A model generated the notes under the pieces. That model had not been told where the DNA came from, did not search any database, and saw nothing but the letters and a program-made list of their open reading frames with translations. The position numbers and the translations under genes were made by a program. From Nectonema munidae (taxonomy: Eukaryota > Nematomorpha > Nectonematoida > Nectonematidae), in NCBI GenBank assembly GCA_030549495.1, contig JAUIRK010000165.1, positions 248,001 through 312,000 on the forward strand: DNA of 64,000 nucleotides, in the 5' to 3' direction. The first letter of the stretch is position 1, and every line of letters starts with the position of its first letter. This document shows, piece after piece, positions 44,752-55,300 of this stretch.

Positions 44752-44973
44752 CTACTTCACACGATCTCGTCCAGCTCTTTCCAGCTTCCGGATGCGATAT
44801 TTAATGCCTTCATGGAGTAGCGCTCTAATGCACTTGCGCGGATAAAGGTTTCGGCTTGAACGTTGCCCACGCTGTCCCTTGACTTCTGATGGTGATATGC
44901 AAGGAAAGACGAGCCAGCACGCTGACATCAGAATCAGTCTACAGAAGATGGCCGTTCGCTCATAGGAATTCAT
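44752..44973 (-). CDS. Candidate secreted-peptide exon or small ORF, unknown family
   Basis: 73 codons from the ATG at 44,973 to a TAG at 44,752. Residues 8-27 (AIFCRLILMSACWLVFPCIS) form a plausible signal-peptide core with a likely cut near Ser27. The remainder is strongly basic (KGQRGQRSSRNLYPRK, then a KYRIRKLERAGRDRVK tail) with a single Cys at residue 48. The frame is about 50% GC in a 30% GC neighbourhood, which argues against chance AT-driven openness. The frame is also open upstream of this ATG, into a SINE at 45,035. A GTGAAG donor-like site lies over the last codons, so it might be a first exon with the true C-terminus elsewhere. I do not recognise the family. It could also be a fragment of an unrecognised mobile element. 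Confidence 0.3.
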   Translation of the reverse strand: MNSYERTAIFCRLILMSACWLVFPCISPSEVKGQRGQRSSRNLYPRKCIRALLHEGIKYRIRKLERAGRDRVK

Positions 44974-45034
44974 CCTCCCTTTAAAAGGTCTTTTTAAGCC
45001 TGCTGCATTTCTCCAACCCAAGAGCATGCCAAGT

Positions 45035-45194
45035 GGGGTAAAGGTAAGGGTAAAGTTACCGTGGAGTGTTTTTATTGAGAAGACACAATTGCGCATGCTT
45101 GTATCGAAATATGAAGAAGGGAGGCTTGATGCGGGATCGAACCAACGACCCCTAGTTATCCAAATTCACTATCTAACCAACATTGCTCAAGCCC
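45035..45194 (-). mobile_element. tRNA-derived SINE (family 1), best copy
   Basis: Minus-strand head 45,194-45,123: GGGCTTGAGCAATGTTGGTT starts a nearly complete cloverleaf, with B-box GGTTCGATCCC and a 3' acceptor complement CAAGCC. The body (CAATTGTGTCTTCTCAATAA) and the CGGTAACTTTACCCTTACC end follow. The tail is a TTTACC-type repeat. The GGGCTTG/CAAGCC pairing makes this the clearest member of the family. Confidence 0.85.
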
Positions 45195-47263
45195 ATTTAT
45201 TACTGAGTTATATGACAATACTTATATGGTACCAATAGGGGGACAAAATTATAGACAAAATTTTCATCAAAATTATTATATTATTAATTTTCGTTGGCAA
45301 CATTTTCATTAATATTATTCATATGCTTAGTTTGAATCCTTTATAGGTCGTCAATATTTCACAATAATAAAGTATTTAACTTTGCCTAGCATATAGTATT
45401 TGGTTGTAAGATTGCGCAATTTAATTGGAAAGTAAGTTGTGCTCGTCTTTTAATTAATTGAATTTACTTACTTAATTAATCGGCAAATAGATTTGTCTCT
45501 GTTTTATACTTCTAAGACAAAAAAGAATTTAAGGCATGAAAAGTATTTTAACAAAATAGACAAAATTCACTATCGGTTAAGTATAGGAAGAAAGGCTGGG
45601 AAGACGTTTTTTGAGAAAATGAAAATATGAAGATGATTTTATGTGTGGATCTTTAAGAGGGATTATGAAATATTTTTGATTTCTTGAGTTTGTTCATTGT
45701 CAGATCATTGAGGAGAAGCAATATAAAGAGTTTGCTACTTCAAATCACGTTGTCTTGCTATGGACGTTTTTGCCAATTTTTTTGTACTTTGCATACATCT
45801 AATTGATTTAAGGCGTTTTAAAACACTTTACCACCGCCAACTTGCACACTGCTACACTTCAAAGAGTTTTTCATTTAAAGTGAATATCTTTAGCTCTGTG
45901 TCCAATTCTGGTCTGAGGCAGTGCTTTTTCATATTAAGACAGGTTCGTATTTTTTGCAAATCTTACACCATAATCCCTTATTGATTGCATGCTCTTTGAA
46001 TGAGAAGAGTAAGCTAACAATTTTACGTTTACAAATTAACCATTTTCTATTTTTCATTTTCTTTCAAAAGTTAAAAATCGTGCAACAAAAAATCTAACAA
46101 AAAAGCTAACACTTTTACGTTTACAATGACCATTTTCTAGTGTGTGGGTTGCACAAAGAATTTACAGTAAACCACATAATATACATCATTATATTTTCAA
46201 TTTTTTTTTTAAAATTGAGCGCAGTTTTTTTAATTCAAAAATATTATAATTTCAATTTACATAAAAAAGGTAAACAAACAAAGTAAGAAAAATTAAAAAA
46301 ATTTATTACTTTCTTTGAACCTCAAAAAAAGTAAAAGCTCACCCCTTCCTAACTGAATTTGATATCTGTTTGGGTCTTTTAAGCAATATCATAAAGTTTA
46401 TGCCAATTAATTTATCTAGTTGGGATTTCTTTTAATGCATCTGCTATTTTAATATCAAGTTATTCAATTTCAAAATTCCTTAAATACTATTTGGGTAAGC
46501 CAGATGATTCAATAGGCTTTCAGAGGTGAGCACGCCTATAGAAGATTTCAAGATTCTGCCGTAAAGTCTTTAGTTTGAATGCAGCGTTGCACTTTATTTC
46601 TTCATAATTTGATGAAAGACATGAAAATTGTGCTACATTGGAGAAACCGTAGTACGGTTCTTTTTCTTTCACTCAACATATTTTTAATATATTTTGGTCT
46701 GTTTTATCTTTTTTTACTTATATTAGAATGGAAAAAGGTAGAATAGTATCAAAAAAGATAAAATAGAATTGAAGTGGTATGCACAAAATGACACTGTCGC
46801 CTAAAACTACAGTAATCGCTATGGACTTATATTTCCATATAAAGATTGAATAAAGATTATTATAGTAGATCACTTGTTAATCTCTTTATGTCAATAACAC
46901 ACATTCCCCATTTACACCTTTTTGTAATGACTAACTTCTTCGTCTTTGGTTTGGAAATCAATAAAGTAATTGAGTAAAAATGATATTTTAGTAATGATTA
47001 TTATTTATTGGTAAGAAAAGTTATCTCGTCTATAAAAATCTTTTTTTAATGTCACCTGTTGAAACAAGAGGCATCATGACCGATAGTCGACAATACCCAT
47101 GCACCTTTTCAAGCAGAACGAAGCCCCAAAGATCCTGAATTAGAAATCGCCTGCTTTAAGTCGTGGGGAAACTCAATGATGGAAAGAAAAAAGAGACGAC
47201 TGATTTTCGAAAATGAATGCCTCAAGGAGAACATAAGCTTGCCGACGCGAGAAGTGTGAATGG
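45195..47263. other. AT-rich stretch with no recognisable feature
   Basis: No gene or repeat supportable. Confidence 0.35.
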
Positions 47264-47637
47264 ATGCAAATTAGCTTTGGGAATACAGAGAGTAGATTGG
47301 ATGAAGTAGAGGCTCTAGCAAGCGCTTTTAAAACACAATGCACAGAAGTGCTATTTTCCAATTACTCTCGAAATTGCTAAAAGGAATATGCAAAGTTAAG
47401 GATTGGAGTAGTGGCAAGCGAGGAAGTATCCGGTGAGTTTGAATGAAGTCTGTTTGTTGAGAGTGGCAGAGAGTGGAGGGAGGCAGGAATTAATTCTGCC
47501 TTATTAAATTTTAATTACACTTCAAAGTGAGTTAGAGAATGCGTTTAGCATGCGTCCTCCCTTGAAAGGAGGAAATATGAAGAAGTTGTGGCTGCGCTCC
47601 ATGCAAATGTGTCTGTGCACGACGAGTGTATGCAAAT
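47264..47637. promoter_or_regulatory. Cluster of three ATGCAAAT octamers
   Basis: Exact POU-type octamers lie at 47,264-47,271, 47,601-47,608 and 47,630-47,637, within a locally GC-richer 600-bp island (47,060-47,660) that has no recognisable coding frame. An enhancer is possible, but the motif is short and this is inference only. Confidence 0.2.
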
Positions 47638-48829
47638 TGCTTTGTGAGTGCAGTAGTCGCATTGATTAAATACGCATTTTAAATTTAATTAATTTTTATT
47701 GGGATGCGAACAAAAGTTTTAAATTTTGTTCACGAAGCAAACTAACTAACTCACTCAAATTTTGCTTCTTTTCATCCTTCAGTAAAATTTATCCTTCATA
47801 TATTTCGAGAAAAATTGCAAAACAGATAATAATAATAATAATAATTAATTAAGAGAACTTTTAATTATTTCTTGACTTAACCCCAAATCAATTATCTTGT
47901 ACAGATATAAAACTTTCGGATTTTCCAAAAATTCTCCCAGTGTTCTATCCAGCCTTTCTTTTAGAATGGAATTTATATTCTAAATGTATTTATTAATTCC
48001 TTAAAGTTATTAACATTTTTCAATCAATTATATCAGCCCACATGTGTTTGCGAGATATTTTATAAATGAGTTAAGATAGCGTGGAAATTCGACAGTTGAT
48101 ATGATATTGGAAGCAAATTTTTTTTAATTATTTAATTTGTTAATTAGTTCGTTAGAAAAAATACAAACTCTAACTAAATACTTCATATCGTAAAAATTTT
48201 TGTGGTTGACTGATTTTCTTCTGATGAAATACAAATGTTTCAACCAATCAAAAGTCACATTCTTCAATAATCTTCTTCATTTTTAATAAATCAATTTTTA
48301 ATTAAAAATGCTTCACTGTTCATTAAAATTATATTATATTACGTTTTCTATTTTTTACCTTGGGCTCCAGATTCTAGAATTGAGCAAATAGAAGGGGATG
48401 GGAAACATTTAATTTTAAAATTAGTGATACATTCGTCAAATCGAAATCATATTTCAGCTCATCAAAGATGATAATGGCAAATACGTATAATTCATTTTTT
48501 ATTATTTTTGACTTGATGCATCTTTATAGTTGAGTGTTCTCCAACAAGCAAAAGAAATAAAAGATATCGAAAAAGAATGTAAATTGCGCTACCCTCCGTT
48601 GTGTCGTTTTTTATCCCGAATCAAAGGTCTTTACGGTTAGGTATTAGAGCACTGCAGCGTCCTACTTTATGCAACCCGTGTCCTCCCATAGCCGTTTGAA
48701 CACTAGCAAACCCGCCACTATCTGCTTTTATTTTCGGTATACTCCTACCCCTTTCTTTGCTAACTCATTCATTTTTTCATTTCTGTACTGTTAAGAAAAC
48801 TTCCTTTAACGTCCTTTGTTCCTGAATCC

Positions 48830-49040
48830 ACAGGGTAAGACCTGCTTCACACACACACATTTGTGGGACTTTATAGTTGGACCCTGGTGCATTTCTTGAC
48901 CAGATGCCCTTGCTGACGTCAATCGGATGGCCTCAGGCTAAACAACAAGAAATTCTATTTTCAGTACATCGGGATAGAGAACCCAAGACCTTTGGAATGA
49001 TATCCTTGAAGTCTAACCACTATGCCCCAGGCGCCCCCTT
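48830..49040 (-). mobile_element. tRNA-derived SINE (family 2)
   Basis: Minus-strand head from 49,040: GGGGGCGCCTGGGGCATAGT, then GGTTAGACTT (A-box), then GGGTTCTCTATCCC (B-box). The body contains the phrase GCAAGGGCATCTGGTC, a motif common in SINE/LINE tails of many invertebrates. The homology may continue to about 48,590. It is not related to the family-1 body. Confidence 0.7.
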
Positions 49041-49190
49041 ATTTGAGCTTAATCATCACTCAATATTTTTCAACTCATTTTCTCCTTAATCTTTGATTTT
49101 ATTCTTACTAAATTTCCCATTCAATTTCGTTTACTAATCGATTTTATTAAATTCATTTTCCCTATCTTTTATCTATAAATCAGTGTTTCT

Positions 49191-49240
49191 CAACGTTGTC
49201 CATGCTTTTAAACATATTTTTTGAGTGTTCCGTATAACAA
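49191..49240 (+). mobile_element. Truncated hAT MITE end
   Basis: CAGTGTTTCTCAACGTTGTC resembles the end of the element at 43,761-44,239. No partner end was found. Confidence 0.3.
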
Positions 49241-49605
49241 TTTGTTGTGAAAAAGTTCTGAAATTGAAAAAAGTACTGATATATTATCACAAAAAACTCT
49301 TTGATACAAAAATTAAATATTATTTTTTAATTATTTATTTGTTATTGATAGAGGAGATTTAGGATTGTCATTGAATTCATTAAATCTATCATATTAAGTT
49401 TAACATCAAGTTCAAGGCTCACATTAAGGAATATATTTTGTGGAATAAAATTTCCAACTTTTTTAATTTGATTTTATAAAATTTAGTTAATTTTTACTTT
49501 TTAGCCTTCAATAGTACTTAAATATCTAAAGACCTAACAGTATTTTGTGTACAAAATGTACAGAAACCAAAAAGCTAGAATTTCAAAATAAAAAAGTTTT
49601 ATAAC

Positions 49606-51387
49606 TTATATTTTTATTAAAGATAAAAAACAAATATTAAAAACCCTATTTACAAAAAAGACATAATTCATTTTAAATTTTTTTCTGTGTACCGGACATA
49701 TTGTTCTTTTGCAATTGAAACAAATAGATCGACTCCATGTTTTGCATTCGTAACATCTTCTAGCATGTTGTGCTTTTGTTACTTCATCGCATTCTAAAGC
49801 ATCATAGTTGGATGAAAAGCCTACAATAATGCATGCAAATTTAGTTTCTCTTCTAAGATTTGCTTTTTGTAAACGGTTTTTAGCAAAAGGTTCAGCAAGT
49901 TGGAAGGAGAGAGATCCGAGAAATTTCTTTCTTTTTATGCAGAAACCCAATTTTGAGAAAAAAATAAAAGCATTATGTCAGCAGACATCTATTATGTTGT
50001 AATTTATCAGTACTGGCCATCTTAGGCTCTTTCTACGTGCCGTGAACTCTTCTATTATTCCATTCATTAGGTCTACTCCACTTTTGTTTTCATTATAATG
50101 AAGTATGGCGTTAGGCTTTAAATCTTCTATAGGAGAAGCCTCAATTTGAGAATGAGAAGATGAAAGTAGCAAAACATTTTTGTTTTTGCGTGGTGCATAG
50201 GAAAAAATAGAAATTTTATTTTCAAGATGATAGAGTGAACGAGTAGAAAAAAACTTGACGGCCTTTCAATGTCTTCATGATGTGTGGAATTTATTTCCTT
50301 GAGCTTTTGATAGTTCCTATTAGTGTCAAATTTTTTTTAGCCAGTTCGACAGCAAGTTTTTGAGAAGTAAAATACCTATCAGTATAAACTTCCCTTCCTG
50401 AACAAAAAAAGTCTCCATCAAATGAAGTAAAATACTGGAGGAAAACTTTGCTCGTATTTTTTTTCAAGATCTTTATTTTGACCATCATAGATATATCCTT
50501 TTAAGGAGAAACCGGAAGAAGCCTCTCAAGCCCTATATATTTTAACACCATATTTACGTGGTTTATTAGGCATGTAGACTCTACCAGGGACTTTGCCTCT
50601 ATAGACAACTAATTGTTCATCTACGGTTATGTTGATATCAGGAATGTAGAAATTTAGTAGATTTTTTTGAAACAAGTTTCATAAATCAAGAATTGCCGTT
50701 AAACTATCGGATTTTTTCTTTCTTCACGGTTTCTGAAACTATCAATATTTTAGAAAAAACTTAAATCTTTGAAAAGACATGGTTGCCTTATAAAAAGGTC
50801 TGCCATATACTTCTGTCCATAATTCTTACAAATTTATCATGTTTTCACGATTACCTTTTGCTCTAATTAGAATTGCAAACGAAGCTTTTATTTATTCCAT
50901 AGAAAATCTTGCCATATGAGGAGGACATTGTGCACAATTATTTTTAGTTTTATATTCATAGCAAACATCACTCACTTTTCTGTTTGTATATCTCATAATA
51001 AGTAAAAACATTTCTTCAGAATAAAAAGGCATAAAAGCTTCTATCTCGGTGTTAACTCTGCAAACAACTCCAGGCTTCTGTGTTCTTTTTCGTGGAGCAG
51101 AAGGAATAGGGTTATAATTCCAACGTATTTCGTTGGCTACAAGATTATTATGATACTCACAATTTTTAGGTTCACTTTCTTAGCTGCTTCCCTTTTCAGA
51201 TTCTGATTCATCAACAAAAATTTTGATTTCGCCTTCATTGTCATCACCATTATGATTGCCTTGTGGTTCTTCCATCAGATCGGAGGTATCTTCATTCAAC
51301 ATTTTCAGTCATTTTGATACCATTTTCTTGAAGCATAGATAAGAAAAAACGAGCTTTTTTAAAACTTTTCCTTTCAGTTTCTTTCAT
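49606..51387 (-). pseudogene. piggyBac-type transposase, decayed
   Basis: The minus-strand start is probably the ATG at 51,387 (MKETERKSFKKARFF). An acidic N-terminal region follows (51,300-51,150), then the catalytic domain with INITVDEQLVVYRGKVPG (about 50,640-50,580), where the Asp in TVDEQ is the family's first catalytic residue, then YMPNKPRKYGVKIY and SLKGYIYDGQNKD (50,570-50,480). After several frameshifts and stops the C-terminal zinc finger remains: RRCYECKTWSRSICFNCKRT, then ICPVH (49,760-49,680), the Cys/His cross-brace of piggyBac proteins. At least five stops or shifts are present. No CCCTAG or TTAA termini were identified at either side. It diverges from the copy at 12,511-14,192 and is better preserved at the C-terminus. 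Confidence 0.85.
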
Positions 51388-52118
51388 TATGAACGAAGAA
51401 CAACAGATAAATAAAAATTCAAACGCGCTTGAAAAACAATTAAATAATGAAAAATTATACGAAAGAAAAACTATTGTGCATATGGATTGAATAAACAAAA
51501 TGAAGAAAAATTATAAAAGAAAACAGATGTGCTTGTTAAAAGTACTTTTACGACTCTAAGTAAGCCTTGCAAGCCATCATTCATAGCAGTAATTATTACA
51601 TAAAGCATTTTCTTAAATTTGAAGCGTTCGTGTTAAGATTGTATATCTATCAGCATGATGTATTCATATATCCCAAATACACATTCTTGTAAACTTTATG
51701 GCCTTTTATTTGGATTGAAGGTGCACGTATCCTCGACTCAGCATTCTGAGCGGGACTATGACATTCGTAAGAATAGGTGACAACTTGACAAATAATTCTT
51801 AGCTTAACTTAATTTTATTTTGATCACAACATTTTTCTTGCATAGAAACAATTTTGAAACATTTTTTTCTTTTCTTTGCTGATTAAACGAGCAACGTGTG
51901 CTCGGTGGGTGCCATAAACGTACCTTCATCTCTACAAATTCCGTTCGATTTCATGTAATAATTAATCAAACTTAATTCCAAAGCTTTTGATTTGGAGATG
52001 ACTGTGAAACCAAGAAATGACTGTGAAACATTTTTCCTTCTACCACAATTTTTTTTCGAAGCGTGTAAGTATTAGCTAATGATGATAAATCCATTTTAAT
52101 TTATCTTCTATAATAAAG
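51388..52118. other. AT-rich stretch with no recognisable feature
   Basis: Probably includes the upstream region of the piggyBac element. Nothing else seen. Confidence 0.35.
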
Positions 52119-52390
52119 CAGGCCCTAGTGTTCGCGTGGCTCTATGCAAAATGGATTGCGCGGGGCCCAGTGTGAGTAGGGAAAAAGATTAAAAGTGAGA
52201 AATAAGATTTTGAAAAAAATAAAAGGGATTTGTTAATTACTTTTTCATTAACACGAAATGACGATCAAAGTAACTTTACTTTGCGAACCTTGCGTTTAGC
52301 GAAATCATACAATATATCTTCAAAATGAAGAATGAGAAGCGCGGGGCCCACTGCGACCGCATAGGTTGCAGTGGCCTAAGGCCGGCCTTG
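52119..52390. mobile_element. hAT MITE with GGCCGGCCTTAG end, copy 2, inverted
   Basis: Reverse-orientation relative of 24,608-24,885 over its full length. It shares the GCGCGGGGCCCACTGCGAC end region and the core CATTTTG...TTAACAC...AAAGTAA phrases. The target duplication is not clear. Confidence 0.85.
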
Positions 52391-55300
52391 GATAGTGATA
52401 TCTAGAGAGTTAGAGCAGGTAACGATCGGCAAGCTTCAGATGTACTTTTTATTTTTTATGTGAGTTCATAATTTTGTTTCTTGCATGTTTGTATAAATTC
52501 CATTTTTGTGAAACGTTGACTTGTCGTCATCACACCTAGGAATTTTTTTGTATGTTTCGTTGAAATGTGTGCTATCAAGGATGGAAAAATTAAATAAAAT
52601 GTTCTTGATTAAGATTTTTGATCATTCAAATTACGCAGGTGTATTTTCTTAACTACATATGTTCATTATAATTCAAGGCTCATAAAATTGAAAAGCGTTT
52701 TTTCCATTTACTTACATAATTACACATATACCGAGAACTAAAAAGAAGTTGGCTAATTTTCTAATGGTATTTCACGTATCCAAACAAAATATTGAGAATT
52801 ATTTTTATGACACTTTTCAACATCCCACTTTCCTGGTTTACTAGCCTCAAATACCTTTACTGAACATGATTTTGTGAATCTTGCTAATCATTATTTTTCA
52901 TCTTATAAATGAAATCTAAAATCTAATCATATATACAATTAAAAAGAAAATTATTTTTCCTTGGTCTCCCTTAAGTTTTTGGGAAATTTAAAATGAAAAG
53001 AATGCTATTGGCAACTTTTATTTCAACCACCATCACATCCTGTTGATATAAAACATGCCTTATTAACTCATCTTGATTTTTGGTCAAAAAATGTTTTTCA
53101 AAAAATAAATTCTACGTTGTTTATAGATGATTTTAAATAAATTTTATTTTTTCAAAAATGTCACTTTTGTATTCACGCATAAATAGCTCAATATAATTTC
53201 AATGAAGAAATAAACTTTATTTAAGTGTCTAAAAATAAATTATATATAATACAATATATAAGTGTAACCTCTATAAACCAATACGGCATCCGTTGTAGTA
53301 AAAATTGCCATCATGAGATCGAATTTACGATTAATCATATAATAATAATTAATCGTGATTATATTTAGCTGTTTTTAAAAAGTTTCATGTTTAACACAAG
53401 TTAGAAATATTTATTAGGGATTGGAAGTGGAATGTTAGTCATATATCATAAATTTAAACAAATTAATTTCTCCATCTTTATAAATATTTGAATTCATCCA
53501 CTAAAAAAGGATTAAAAAAAAATTTACATACATTCCCATATATATATTATATATATTTTAATTGCAAAATAGATGAGTTTTATCAAAATAGTAACATTCA
53601 CGCCCACATTTATTTTGTTTTCAAAATTCGAAAGTTTTTATTAAAAAAGAATTTCATACTAAAGAATCTACTAATCTAATTACGGATAATTCAGCATCAA
53701 AAAAGCAAAGTTAACATACGAATTTGGGTCTATTTTTAAACTCCAAAATTTTTGACCGAAATTACTATCTATTTAAAAGTTTTTAAATTGTTGCTATCTT
53801 GGACTTGAAATAATTAGTTTAATAAAATTTCAAAAATTCCCTCCAAATTAGATTCCAATGCAATGGCATAAAAGTAAAATTAACTTCCTATTAGACATTC
53901 CTAATGTGGTTTATATAAACCTTTGGAAGCTAACCTCATCAATGAAATTTTTATCTCTAATTTTACTAATCTTGATCTATACAAAAATATGTATTTCTTT
54001 TTATTAATGATCCTGTTAATGTTTTGAATAAAGTTCTTTTTCTTCTTCTTAAAATTAACTGTAAAATTTAATACAAAGTTTTTATGAAAAAGAACAAATA
54101 ATGCATCAATAAAAAAATTATAATGGCGTTGCAAAATAAGAAAATATCCATTGTTCTCCGAAAAATAACTTTAAAGATTTAAGTTACCTCAAAAAGACAA
54201 AATACTCGATTATATTATTTTGATGCTTAAAATTCTTAACATAATTGTGCATTTACTTGAAATTAAGTTCTGTGTTTTATTTAAAGTGAAAATATTTGAT
54301 TGACATTAACCAAAAATAAATATCAAAAAATCGGTTTTTTAAAATAGCAAGAAATATTCTTTTTCATGATATCATATGGAAGGGCTGAATTGATTTAAAT
54401 CTTGAAGTTTTACGCTTTAAAGAAATGGTGCTTAAGTTTGCACTAATTTTTACAAACAAATTTATTTAAAGTCAAGCCTTAATAATAATTAACAAGTTTC
54501 AAAATTTAAATAAATAAACTTATTTTTAACTTCAAATTATACGCTTTCAAAATGATACACGTAATTTTGATGAGAAAAAAATTAGAAATTGTAGTTAATT
54601 TTTTTAAACAAAGGAAAAGTAAAAATTTTTCAAAAAATATGTTATTATTATTAGTATTATTTTCCAAAACTGGAAGTCATTGCGAGACAACCCCTCATAA
54701 CTCTTAAGTCACTACCTCTAAAAACTTCAAGGAAAAAAAACGTGAGACAACTTTTATTCACCATAATCATTACATATATTAGCAACATATACTATTTTTT
54801 ATTTTTTTATAATAAAATTTGCAACGTGTTTGATTTGATGTAATAAAAATTTAGAAATAATTGGGTATAATAAAATCATTGTGTCTTGAAAAGTGATGGA
54901 AGAACATGCATTCCTAAAGATTTCTAGTTATAGTGAATTAAAACGAAGTCGCAACATATTCAACGTTACGTCATCAAGTTTGACTAAAAAGACAATTTCA
55001 TTACTTTCTATTCTAAGCAGATGTCAAGGGAAACTCCTTTATTATATTTTTATGAGTGTTACAAAAGTTCATACCTGTTTTTGGCGCTTTTTTATCTATA
55101 AGACTTTTTTTATAAGAAAAAAAGAAATTATATTCTATAATTTAAAATTTTGAATTTATTGCAATTGAACTAAATATTAGCTAAATTTTAGTCATGACTA
55201 AAATGCCGTTTCTAAAATTGAACATTTTTAATTTTGTTACCGCCAGCATAAGCTTCTTGTAAAAAATACAAAGTTTGCTTTATTCAAATAAACGTCTTCC

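Noticed and set aside
45123-45194. Functional tRNA gene on the minus strand
   Set aside because: The cloverleaf-like head is continuous with a body shared by three other loci, which makes it a SINE.
47577-47680. Cys-rich 33-codon mini-protein beginning at ATG 47,577
   Set aside because: Short, no signal peptide, Cys spacing not recognised; overlaps the octamer-containing noncoding island.
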